Below, piece after piece: positions 34,293 to 45,600 of a stretch of 64,000 bases of DNA (its first letter is position 1; each line of letters starts with the position of its first letter). The translations under genes and the position numbers were made by a program. The stretch covers positions 2,170,001 through 2,234,000 of the forward strand of contig JAQSEB010000021.1 in the NCBI GenBank assembly GCA_030063045.1, written 5' to 3'. Source of the DNA: Pratylenchus scribneri. Taxonomy: Eukaryota > Nematoda > Chromadorea > Rhabditida > Pratylenchidae. The notes beneath the pieces are model-generated. The model was given only the letters and a program-made list of their open reading frames with translations, did no database searches and had not been told where the DNA came from.

Positions 34293-37200
34293 TTATTTCC
34301 GTTTTGATTGCAGAAAATGTGACAGATTGAAGAGCCATTCTTCTTGGCCAAAATTTGTGCGAATTGTCATTTCATCATTCCACAAAGAGACGGTCGGAAA
34401 AAGTTGTAAATGAGAAAATTTTGTCGGCAATTCAAACACACCTAAAAATAAATAAAATTTATTAGAAATTAATATTATTTTTTAATTTAATAACTTGAAT
34501 ACGAATACGGATTTTTGTTAACATTATTTCGGCAATTTTTGTCTATTTTCGTCAATATTTTGAAATTTTTTTTACAAAATTTTGAGTTTTTGAAAAAATT
34601 GTAAAAATTTTTGAAAAATTTTGGAATTTTTTAAATTTTTTTGGCCTTTTGAAAAAATTATCAAAAAATTTTTATTAAAAAATTTATTGATGTCTATGTC
34701 ACAAATAATATTGGAAATTAGCTAATTCCGGAATTAGCTAGGCAATTGGGTTAGCTAATTTTGGAAATCTCGTCTTCTAGGCATCGTACAGACTCGAGAG
34801 TAGGCTCATTCGATTCGGCATGGTCGAATTAGTATATGAAATTTCAATTACAAACCGATTTAGGGGCTAGGGTTAGGGTTAGGGCCGGCATGGGCTCTAG
34901 GGCTAGGGCTAGGGGTTTAAGGGAAATGTCTGGAATTAAAATTTCATATAGTAAATCGACCATGTCGAATCGAATGAGCCTACTCTCGAGTCTGTACGAT
35001 GCCTAGAAGCCGAGATTTCCAAAATTAGCTAACCCAATTGCCTAGCTAATTCCGGAATTAGCTAATTTCCAATATTAGCTGTAACATCTATATAAAAAAG
35101 CATTTTCTGTAAATGATTTAGATTAAAAACATCAAAATAATAATAAATAATTTTTGATTAAGAATAATAAAAAATATTTATTCAAATTTTAATAAAATTT
35201 TTCTTTTTTTTTTTTTAAATTTGAATCAAAATTTTTGCCATTTTGGCAAACATAAATCAGTACTCTATTAATCAAAATTTTGTCATTGAAAAAATTTACC
35301 CAATAATTCCCCATTGCACGTTGCAAAACATTCAAGCGGCGAATTTGTTCTTCCCGAATTGAGCAGACCAATGCCGACCACATCGCCCACTTTGAAATCG
35401 CCATTATTTATTGCATTTTTGAATGGGCTAAAATTTCCATCAATGTGCATTCCATATTTACTCCAAATTCCAATTGAATTGTTCTCATTTCCAGGCCTTT
35501 GGTCACCCAGTGGAAATAGTTTATCACAAAATCCAATGTCGCCAAACCTAAAAATATTTTCAAATAAATGTTATGTTCTAATGTTTAAGGCCATAAAGGT
35601 GGACATAAAGCTTGGTCATTAATATAATGGTTGGCCGACACTTGCGGACCAAACGGTCTGGCGCCGATGGTGGTAAAGCTATTATGGAATTGTTTAGAGC
35701 ATTTTATTAAGCATAAAATTAGCTACAAAATGACATTAAAAGCATTGGTCAATGTTGAATATTCACCGTTTTATGGCCAAAAAACTGTTGGTTTAATTAA
35801 AATTGTGTTTTTGGCTGTTTTTTGGCCATAAAACGGTGAATATTCAACATTGGCCAATGCTTTTGATGTCATTTTATAGCTATTTTTATGCCTAATAATA
35901 TGCTATTAATAATGTCACTCCAGCTTTACCACCTTCGGCTCCAGACCATTTCGTCCGCAAGTGTCGTAATACGAATATAATTATTAGAGATCGGACGGTT
36001 TGGATACCCATTCGGATTTCGGGTTTGATTCGGGTAAAAGCTGACCGAAACCCGACCGATTTTTGCTTTCAACTCAGTTTCGTCTTTCGTGACATTAAGG
36101 TCTAAAATATAGATTTTTCTTAATTGCAAATTCCCAAAAAATAAGTTTTTAAGTACTAATCTATTAAAATATTGTTCGTTTAAATTTTAACATTTTTCTA
36201 CTAAATTTTCTTTTTTTTCAGTTTTAGAAAAACTGCAAACCCGACCCGAGAAGCCGAACGACATACTATGGTTGATTTCTAATAATTATAATTGGAGCTT
36301 ATGATTTAATTTAGATTAGGGCTTAAAGAATTAAAAATGGGCTGATTTGGCCAAATTTTGTCCCTAAAAATTCTGATTTTATACACTAAACTCTAGAAAT
36401 TATTTTTTTATAAATTAAAAAAAATACCAGCCTGCTTTTTTGAGAAATTTCACTTCAAAATAAGCGGCAATATGTTTGACATTAATTCCCAATTGTGGAA
36501 CTGGAAAAAGGGCACGAACACAATTCCGTTCTAAAATTATGATATTTTAAAATAAATTTTATTGAGGAACCATGTGGATGAGGCTGCGTCACTTCAAGTC
36601 CATCTTCAGAAATTGCCAAATTGACTGAACAATCATTTGGATTCCATTTATTTCGCTTCATTTTCTATGAATGGAAAATTGTTAAATTTGAAAATATAAA
36701 TATTTTCAATTATAAATTTAATCCGAATATTTTTTAAAGGATAATATTTAATTCATTGGTAAATATTTAAAATGCCGAATAAATTATTGAAAAGTTTTAT
36801 CGGTTTAGTGGTTTGTCCTAGAACCCAAACCCTATACCCAATCGATAGATCTCATCGGGACGCATCGAATGATATATATTTTGCCATGCTTTGATGAAAA
36901 ATTAAGGGTATTAAACCGTTTGTTAATTTTGGTTCCAAACCAAGTTAAATTGGTTAAACCATGACAAATTATATAGCTATCGACGTGCATTGACGAGATC
37001 TATCGATTGGGTATAGGGTCTAGGCTATAGGGTTTGCTTGTTTAAGACTAACCGGTGGACCGTTAAAGTTTTTCTCGGCATTTTCAGTACTCTGTTCGGC
37101 ATTTTTAGTACTATTTTCGGCACATTAAATATTTCCCTTTTTTAAATCAAACCATTTTTATGTTGGTGAACATTTTTCGGACAATCCTTTCCAGAATGCC

Positions 37201-37491
37201 ATTTGGCATTTTGGCCAAAAGAGCGAAAGCATTTTTCAATGGCATTGAGGCGAAAATTTCATTCAACAATTCGGCCGGCAATCCTCGACGGCGAATCAAT
37301 GTTTTTTGCTTTAAAAAATTGTAAAAAAAATAAACGAATTTAATAAAGTGAACCGAATTCTTGTCAGCTTCTATTTTCGGCATTTTTGCTTGTTCCTCCA
37401 ATTTTGCACTTTTCTCTTCCACTTCTTCATTTAATTTGTCGGTCTCATTTTCAATGCACAAACAATCGATTTTCTTATTTTGTTGTTCCAT
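34293..37491 (-). CDS. coiled-coil / F-box-like / SPRY-domain protein (6 exons, 295 aa)
   Basis: Exons (minus strand): 37354-37491, 37153-37308, 36571-36664, 36428-36530, 35300-35547 and 34293-34441. All phases agree, giving 296 codons with the stop. The start is the ATG at 37491. Residues 1-46 form a charged coiled coil. Residues 51-95 contain LPAELLNEIFASMPLKNAF, an F-box-like helix pair. Residues about 110-285 are a SPRY/B30.2-type domain: NKWNPNDCSVNLAIS at its start, IAAYFEVKFLKKAGW, GDIGFCDKLFPLGD, SIGIWSKYGMHIDG, GDVVGIGLL, ECFATCNGELLG and LQLFPTVSLWNDEMTIRTNF. SPRY domains bind partner proteins; with an F-box they would select targets for ubiquitination. Plant-parasitic nematodes have expanded SPRY effectors, but this protein has no signal peptide, so it probably acts inside the worm's cells. 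Its introns hold three MITEs and a CATCGA palindrome. Confidence 0.85.
34697..35086. mobile_element. TGTYACA-family foldback MITE (SPRY gene intron 5)
   Basis: The left end TGTCACAAATAATATTGG pairs with the right end CCAATATTAGCTGTAACA. Inner arms include CAGACTCGAGAGTAGGCTCA and GAGCCTACTCTCGAGTCTG. The central region has TAGGGTTAGGGTTAGGG and CTAGGGCTAGGGC. A relative interrupted by another element lies at 45.16-45.76 kb, and a diverged one at about 40.44-40.79 kb. Confidence 0.75.
35636..35966. mobile_element. foldback MITE (CGACACTTGCGGAC ends), SPRY gene intron 4
   Basis: The left end CGACACTTGCGGACCAAACG is mirrored by the right end TTTCGTCCGCAAGTGTCG. Inner arms GAATATTCACCG/CGGTGAATATTC and TTTTATGGCCAAAAAACTG are inverted around a short centre near 35800. 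I found no clear target duplication. Confidence 0.7.
35985..36281. mobile_element. hAT-like MITE, TAGAG family, perfect 8-bp TSD (SPRY gene intron 4)
   Basis: The ends are TAGAGATCGGACGG and the complement of TAGAAATC. The flanks are ATAATTAT (35977-35984) and ATAATTAT (36282-36289). The interior is rich in CGGGTTTGATTCGGGT-type motifs. Confidence 0.8.
36793..37062. repeat. palindromic element, CATCGA family (SPRY gene intron 2)
   Basis: CCCAATCGATAGATCTCATC with GGGACGCATCGAATGATATA at the left is mirrored by CCATGACAAATTATATAGC, TGACGAGATCTATCGATTGG and GTATAGGGTCTAGG at the right. Confidence 0.7.
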
Positions 37492-37564
37492 TTTTATTAT
37501 TTTTGCTAAAATTTTATTTTAAATTTATTAATTTTATGTATAATTTTTTATAGCTTAATATGAC

Positions 37565-37910
37565 TAGAGATCGGACGCGACGACATTCTCGACCGAGCGC
37601 TCGGTCTTTTTTCTGGGTGGACTGAGAATTTCCGAGACCGAAATTCTTATCGAGATTTTTCGAGAATTTGCAAATTTTTGAATAAATTTTAGGAATTTTT
37701 TCTAATTTTTGTCATTTTTTCTTAATTACAAATACAATTCATATATATTTTTTTGATTTGAATGATTTATTTATCATTTTTCTATAAAAAAATTTTAAAA
37801 AATTTGCCATTTTTACACTGTTTTCACAAATTCTCGGTCTGATATCTCGAGATTTTTGGACCGAGAATCTCGACCGAAATCTTGCTCGGTCTCCTCCTTG
37901 CCGATCTCCA
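37565..37910. mobile_element. hAT-like MITE, TAGAG family (intergenic)
   Basis: The ends are TAGAGATCGGACGCGACG and CTTGCCGATCTCCA. The flanks AATATGAC and GACATGAC match at 6 of 8. The interior is self-complementary around CTCGACCGAGCGCTCGGTC and GATCTCGA-type motifs. Confidence 0.65.
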
Positions 37911-37928
37911 GACATGACGACACATGAG

Positions 37929-38485
37929 CAGTGTTGTAAAAATTTCAGTCTCGTCTTCGTCTCTACCTCTTTACCCCCTCGTCCTTCGTCTCGTCTTTTC
38001 GTCTTGCCCTTTTTACCCGCTCGTCTTTTCGTCTCTACCTTTTTTGCTCATTTTCTTGTCTCGTCTTTTCGTCTTTGCCTATTTTTCCCCCTCGTCTTTC
38101 GTCTCGTCTTTTCGTCTTTGCCTATTTTTCCCCCTCGTCTTTCGTCTCGTCTTTTCGTCTTTGCCTATTTTTCCCCCTCGTCTTTCGTCTCGTCTTTTCG
38201 TCTTTGCCTATTTTTCCCCTCGTCTTTCGTCTCGTCTTTTCGTCTTTGCCTATTTTTCCCCTCGTCTTTCGTCTCGTCTTTGCCTATTTTTCCCCCTCGT
38301 CTTTCGTCTCGTCTTTTCGTCTTTGCCTATTTTTCCCCCTCGTCTCGTCTTTTAGTCTTGCCCTTTTTTCTCCCTCGTCTCGTCTTTTCGTCTTGCCCTT
38401 TTTACCCGCTCGTCTTCATCATTTCGTCTTTTTACTAGGACGAGACGAGGACGAGACGAAAGACGAGGACGTTTTTACAACACTG
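37929..38485. mobile_element. hAT-type element carrying a CT-rich satellite
   Basis: The ends are CAGTGTTGTAAAAA and TTTTTACAACACTG, a classical hAT-type terminus. The flanks are CACATGAG (37921-37928) and CACATGAG (38486-38493), a perfect 8-bp duplication. The interior is almost wholly a tandem array of a roughly 50-base unit (TTTCGTCTCGTCTTTTCGTC, TTTGCCTATTTTTCCCCC), with an inverted stretch (GACGAGACGAGGACGAGACG) at the right end. Long open frames through the array are repeat artefacts. Confidence 0.85.
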
Positions 38486-38493
38486 CACATGAG

Positions 38494-39074
38494 CATATAT
38501 TGGAAAATTGATACAAAACCAATTAATCTGGGAAAAGAAATGATGAACAATTTCGATGAGAGCTTTATTGCCTATGCCATTGATGATGATGAGATGAGAT
38601 GAGAAGGGGATGGAGGGACCAAGGGGTAATATGGATGGAGATGGAGAGAGGACGCGACGAGTCATCGGCCATTCATCCTTCCCATTCCAAACTTCCATCC
38701 CCATCCATCCCTCTGTTCGTCATTTTCACATATTTTTCCGCGTCCTTTTCCCATTACCTTCTCTGGCAATATATATCGAAGGGTCATCGTCATCGGCCAT
38801 TCATCCTTCAAATCTTCCATCCCCATCCCCATTCCCCATCCTCGTTCGTCGTTTTCATTTTCATTCACATATTTTTTCCGCGTCCTTTTCCCATTTTTAC
38901 CTTGGGCAATATTATTGATCTCTGAGAAGAGTCTGTGAGATGAAAAATTGGAATTGTAGAGCAAAATTGCCGGACTCATTCATTCCCATTTTTCATTCCA
39001 TTTATTTCGTCTTCAAATCGTCCATAAAAAGTAAAATATTTTTTTACCCCACTTTTTTACTTTACTCTAATAGT
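38494..39074. repeat. intergenic direct duplication of about 120 bp
   Basis: Two copies (about 38665-38779 and 38790-38918) share CATCGGCCATTCATCCTT, CTTCCATCCCCATCC, CCGCGTCCTTTTCCCATT and GGCAATAT. Before them is a short frame from the ATG at 38490 (SIYWKIDTKPINLGKEMM and onwards) with coding-like character but no splice partner. The duplicate may be a promoter or an uncharacterised RNA gene; I cannot decide. Confidence 0.45.
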
Positions 39075-39300
39075 AGTTTTTGACTTCTTAATAAATCAGA
39101 AACCGATTTTAGACCATACAAACCTTATACCAATTTGTAGATCTCATAGAGACGCATCTTTTTACAAATAAATTTATTAGTATAAATTGAAACTGAGCGA
39201 GTTAAACACCGTTAAAACCATATTCCCATTTTTTGGTTTTAAACTTTAATTTTGGGCTAACCGGTTTCTGATCTATAAGAAGTCAAAAACTTTTGTGAAA
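39075..39300. repeat. CATCGA-family element, degenerate
   Basis: The left arm AATAAATCAGAAACCGATTT and GTAGATCTCATAGAGACGC match other family members. The right arm keeps only GGGCTAACCGGTTTCTGAT. It lies upstream of the KH gene. Confidence 0.55.
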
Positions 39301-39608
39301 AAAATTGCCCTGCAAAGGTAAAATGGCTCTTTTAAAAAATTGGTTAAAAAGAATTTTTATTTGGTTTGGTCAATATAATAAAAAAATGTTGCCCAGTTTT
39401 TACATATTTGCCTGTGAGTTTCCATACTTAATTTATTTTTCCATTCAATTCAGTTAATAAAGCTAATAAATATTATTGAAAAATTGAACAAACAACAAGG
39501 ATTTTGATTAATCCAAACAAACAAATAAGCATAAACGACGATAAAAATATTTTAATTTAAATTGAAAATTAAATTAATTGACAACAAATAAATTAAAATA
39601 AGGATATA
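39301..39608. other. putative KH gene 5' flank
   Basis: AT-rich sequence in front of the KH gene ATG. It presumably contains the promoter. I see no recognisable motif. Confidence 0.35.
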
Positions 39609-42600
39609 ATGGAAAATAATCGAAATGAATGCAACGGTGGAAATTGCCAACAAAATGGTGATTTGCCACAGCACCTCGAAGAGTTGCTCATTCACGAACG
39701 ATTGGCCAATTTTGGTGAGCACAATTTTGTTGTGGAACAAAGCGCAATACAGAGCGGACCAACTTGACGCCGTTTATAATAACTCATCAAGGATTAAATC
39801 AAGTTTGATGATTTAATTATCAAATTAAAGAGCAGACTTTTAGCTATCAAATGATATTAATTTTATTGAAATTATTCAAAAATTGAAGGAGTTATGCCCA
39901 AAAAACCATTGAAAATTTTCACTTTTTCATAGAAAAGGACATTTTGAAAAATTTAAGGGCAAAATTTCTCAAATTCTAAGCCGAATAAAATAAAATTGTT
40001 ATCGTTAAATTGTCAACAGTCTGCTCTTTAATTTGATACTAAAATCATCAAAATTGGTTCAATTCTTGATGAGTTATTATTATAAACGGCGCCAAGTTGG
40101 GCTATCTCTGGCGAATATGGCCAATCATTTTCCCACTTATAGTTCTGAAAAAAGTCGACAAAAAATTGTTCGTCCACCAATGGAAGGACCGCCTCTGCCA
40201 GATCGAAAAAACCGACGGTCGAAATGTGCTCTTCTTCTTGATGCTGAATGGGGCGAATGAGGAGGAAAACAAGTTTGTTTTCTTGGGAAATTTGACCAAA
40301 ATTAATTGAGGAAGTCTATTTTTGTGATGAGAAAAAATTGGTTAAATCTCAGATGAAAAATTGGATTTGGTCAATTTTGATTAATTATTGTCACCGAACT
40401 TTGGATAATGCCCAAGTTGGCAGAAATAGATAATTATTAAATGTACCAGAGGACGCTCGACTTGATAATAAATTCATTCGACAAGACATGGTCGATATAG
40501 TCTATGAAAGTGAAAGTCCAATGTCCAATTATTAACACGGAATAAGGCTATAATATTAGATAAAATTTAGTGAACTAAAACCAGTTTAGCTTTGGAAAAG
40601 GTTCCGTTTTTCAAAAATAAGGTCATACCTGTCTGAAATTGAAATTTCTTAAACTAAATCGACCCTACTGAATCGAACCAGCCAATTTTCAAGTCTATTG
40701 GCTACATAGAAGCCGAAATTTCTAAAATTTGTTAATTCGGCACTTGATTAATTTCGAAAATTAAAAATTTCCAACATTTTGTCTAACAGAGATATCCTAT
40801 TCATCGTTCATCAGCATTCCAATGTAGATCGAATTGAGCATAAAATTTTTCAATAGATTTTTTTCCATCCTTTATTTTAAAAAATTTAGTTAAATTTATC
40901 CTCTTTTCGAAGGGGAAATATTCCCACAAACCTCGACAAAATTAAATTCATAGGGAAAAATTGGACGAAATTTTGGATGCACTCAAAAAGGCCGAGGACC
41001 ATTTCCACAAATGCGATGAAAGCGAACGATTCAATGTGCAATTCAAGTTGACCCATCGAATGTTGATCCCAGAGCAAAAATGCCGTTTCATAATTGGAAC
41101 GGGCGGTGAAACAATCAAAAAGCTTCGGGTTGGTCGCAGAAATCGGATATCTCATTTAAATTAAAAAAATTTTGAATATAGGTTGATTGCAATTTGCTGA
41201 AGGCCTACATTGACGACAAAGGAGAAAAGGAACCATTGCCTCAGGTGACTGAAATTTGCATTAGATTTTTGGCCCAAATTTTTGGGTAATCGCAAATGGC
41301 ACTACTATTCGCAATTGTCTTTGATTTTTTAGAGAACAAATTGTCAGATTTAATTTGAAATTTAAAGAGACGTTATAAATAGCATTCATAAAAAGGATCT
41401 AGAAAAAGTTCAGAAAAGGTGCCATGAATCAAGGAAAGGAAAAAGGCCTAAAAGATTAGTCAAATTCTTGCTCTGGCTAGTGAAGTTTACCAATATTTTT
41501 CGGGTACCCATGCCTACACACTTCTATTGATCCTCAAGTTTATAAAATCCTCCAAAAATTTTTCCAATCGACTTGTGAATTGGATACTTTATCCAAGAAA
41601 AAGGGAACATTCTAACTTTGAGCTTGGCCAATTTGGCGCCGTTTATATTAGCTCATCTAGTCAATGACTGAACCAATTTTGCTAATTTTTAATCAAATTA
41701 AAACTTTAAGAGAAAACTTTTGGGTATATAATGATATTAATTTTATTTAATATTTAAATTTGTGGTTGAGAATTTTTGAAGTTATGTCCTTAAAACTTTC
41801 ATTAAAATGTCCTTTTCTATGGATTAATGAATTTTCATTATTATTTTTTTGGAAATAACTGCATCATTTTCTGAACCATTGTTAGTAAAATTAATTTATT
41901 AGAAACTAAAGAGTATGTTCTTTAATTTGATACTAAAATTGCCAAAATTAGTTTAATACTTGATGAGTTATTGTAAAAAGCGCCAAGTGTCCTTTACTAT
42001 GAATTAGTGAATTTTTCAATTGTTTTTTGGGAATAACTTTATCATTTCTGAACCATTGTTAATAAAATTAATTTATTAGATAGTCAAAAGTCTGCACTTT
42101 TGATTTGACAATTGCCAAAATTAATTTAATACTTGATGAGTTATTGCAAAAAGCCACCAAGTTTGCCCACCGCCAAGTTATAATGTGGGGTGGGTACTTA
42201 TATAGTTTAAGTCCCCTTTTTTCTTCAACAAGGAGAAAGTGGGGGAAAAGTGGAGCTCCCTCCTACTATGGGTATTAGGGATAGGGTTTAAGGTTAAGTG
42301 AGATGAATTTTAGCCCATCATATCCGTAACCCATCCCTAATGACCTTAACCCTAATCCATATGACCCATAGGGGGGGGGGGGACCTTTCCTTTTTTCCCA
42401 TCTCAACAAAAAAGGGGACTTTAAACTATACTATATAAGTACAAATACCATAATGGCCCAATAAGAAAGTTTTTTTACGAATTGTGCCATTTAAATAAAT
42501 ATTAATAAGCCAAAATTATTTTCAAAATTCTATAAATTAAAACAGGGCTATGTTCGACTCGTAATGCAATCGGAAAGTGTGGAAGGATTGCGACGGGCTC

Positions 42601-45600
42601 GCAGCGATGTTGGCGCCGCATTGGACTACATTCCAAGAGGTGTTTGGGCCAATAATGGCAATGGCAATAATGGGAAAAGATTGAGTGGAGATGGAGGAAA
42701 TGTTGTCAAAATGCCGGCCGATTTGAATCATGAGGTAAAAATTGGGGATTGTGAGACGTTATTTATATTTTTATATGGATGTGGATGAAAAATGGCAAAA
42801 TATGGAGAAAATTATCATTTTTCAATAACTGAATTATTATTTTAGTACAAAAAATATTTTCTTGATCATTTTCTCATGGAAATCCGTTTTTGGCTTCTGG
42901 CCTTTAATTTTTTCGCAAAATTTCCCGAAATTTCAAATTTTAAAATAATAAAAATTTCTCAAAAAATTTAAAAATTATAGGAAAAAAAATGCAAATAAAA
43001 AATAAGTTTTTATTTAATCAAACCATGACATCCAAAAGATCCTATTCCTAGTCTTTACCTTTAAATCTATACTTTTTTGTCAATTCTATCCTAAATTTAA
43101 TAAATTCATACACCTGATGCGTATGGGGTCAATTCCTCAAATAGGCAAAGAAAGGGCCATGCAAATATGGGCGATTCCTCAATAGTGCAAATGTGAGCGT
43201 TTTCGACTTATAATAAATCAGAAACCGGTTTTAGACCCAACAAATTTTATACCGTTTTGTAGATCTCATCGAAACACATCGAATGGTATATAATTTGTCA
43301 TAGTTTAGTCAAAATTTGAGGATATTAAACCGTTCAAACCACTTTTTCCAGTCTTTGGTTTTGAATTCTTTAATTTTAGCCCAAACCATGACAAATTATA
43401 TACCATTCGATGCGTCTCGATGAGATCTACAAAATGGTATAAAATTTTTTGGGTCTAAAACCGGTTTCTGATTAATTACAAGTCGAAAACACTCACATTT
43501 GCACTATTGAGAAATCGCCCACATTTGCACTATTCGGGAATCGACATAGCACCATCTGCTGATGTAATTGCCCCATTCCATTCAATTTAATCCACCCTTT
43601 AATTTTTAGACTGTTCAAAAATTGGAATGTGCCGAAATTTTGGTGCCTTTCCCCAATTTTCGCCACGTTTTGGGCCAAAATGGCGAAAATCATCGGGCAT
43701 TGCAGGTGGAAAATGGGAAAAAGGAAAAATTAGTGATTCAAAAATTTAGGCACAATTTGAAGTCCGACTGATTTTCCGGGGCGAAAACCATGATGAATAC
43801 CCGAATGGACGTTGGCTTGAAATTAGAGGGAAAAGCAAGGAAAATGTGGAAGAGGCACGGGCACACATTGAGGCGAATTATTGCATGGAAAAGGATGGAT
43901 TAAATGGTGGAAATGGGAAACGAGAAGAAGGAAATTGGCCGAAACATGATAAAATGGACAATGATGATGAGGTGGAAGAATTGGTACAAAAGGAAATGAC
44001 ATTGCCGGAATTGGTGGCCAACAAGATGCTCAAAATGAAGGTAATTGGGAATTTGAGGGTATTTATACAGTTTGTATCCGCTTTTTTGAAAAGTGCTTGG
44101 TCCCCCCCCCCCCCCCCCCCTCCCCCTTTGGTTTTTGGGTTTGGGTTAGGGCTTGGGTTTAGGATACACGTAAGATGATTCTTACCCCACCCTATCCCTA
44201 ACCCAACCTTGATTAATCCTAACCCGAAATATGACAAACCATAGGGGGGACCAAGCACTTTCCAAAAAAGCGGATACAAACCGTATAAGTACCATTTTGA
44301 GTGTATAATTGGTACTTATCGATTATTTGGGATCATATTTTTTCATTCCTGAATAACTCTGGGTTAACCCCAAAAATTGGTCATAAGATTTTAACATTAA
44401 AATAGTAATTTTCATCGTTTTGCAATCAATTATGAATTAGAATTATTAAATAGGAAACTCAAAACATTTTTTCGAATCTTGTCCTAGATAAATGAAAAGC
44501 ACCGAATAATTTATGTGATACGTTCCAATTCCAACTTGGTGCCCTTTAAACCCATCTGGGACAGAACCAAGTTCAATGATTTTTAATATCAAATTAAAGA
44601 ATAGAATCTTGGCATTCTAATAATATTAATAATTTTATTTAAATTGCTTTAGAATTGATGGAATTGTGACAAAACAAACAAAAAATGTTTAAATGTACTT
44701 TATTGTAGATTAACGAAATTGTCAATGGTTTTTTGGTCATAGGTTCCTTAAATTTCGGTTCAATTTAAATAAAATTAATAAATTTATATATTCAAATTCT
44801 GCTTTTTAATTTGATATTAATAAAGTTCATCCAAATTAGTTCAGTCCTTAACGCATTATTATAAACGACAAATTGTCGCTAGACCAAGTTGAGATGTACC
44901 TAATAATTTCTATGTTTCATATTTTTTAAAGATCAAAAATGAACTGAACGACTTCGATATTCGTCGACTTCGGGATGGAAATCAATGTGTGGTGCTGAAA
45001 GGGACTCGAGCACAGGTGGAAGTGGCTGAAGCAAAATTGGAGAAATATTGCGAAAAATTGGCCAAAAATGGAGGAAAATGGTCAAAATTGGAAGAGGAAT
45101 CATCCAAAAGTGGAAGTGAAGGAAATGGAGAAAAGGTAGGAAAATTTTTGGTGGAAATGCAAATGATATGGGAAATTGGTAAATTCCGGAATTTACCAGG
45201 CAGCTGGGCCAGTAAATCTTTGGAAATCTCATCTTCTAGGCATCATACAGACTCGAGAGTAGGCTCATTCGACCCGGCATGGCCGAATTAGTTTATGAAA
45301 TTTCAATTTCAAGACATCCCTAACCCTAGAACCCATGTCTGCCCTACCCTAATCCTAACGGTATTTGTTAAGTTTACATCCCCTTTTTGGGTCATCTTGG
45401 AAAAAGTGAAGGGTCCCCACTTTGGGTGTTAGGGTTTGGGTTTAGGATAAATTTGAGATGATTTTTACATCATCCTAATCCAATCCCTAACATATCCCTG
45501 AATGACCCTAACCCCAAACCTGATGACCCATAGGGGGGACCAAGCACTTTTCAAAAAGGGATGTAAACTTAACAAGTACCATCCTAATCCTAGCCCCTAA

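Noticed and set aside
34860..34920. Telomere-like TTAGGGTTAGGG sequence
   Set aside because: Only a few units, located in the centre of a foldback MITE, and the usual nematode telomere repeat is TTAGGC; not a chromosome end or fusion.
35189..35404. 71-codon frame starting MAISKWAMWSALV
   Set aside because: Out-of-frame reading across SPRY gene exon 5; the SPRY motifs lie in another frame of the same strand.
37914..38602. Long overlapping open frames of Ser/Phe/Leu-rich sequence in three phases
   Set aside because: They arise from a roughly 50-base CT-rich tandem array inside a hAT-type element; all frames are open together and there is no gene signal.
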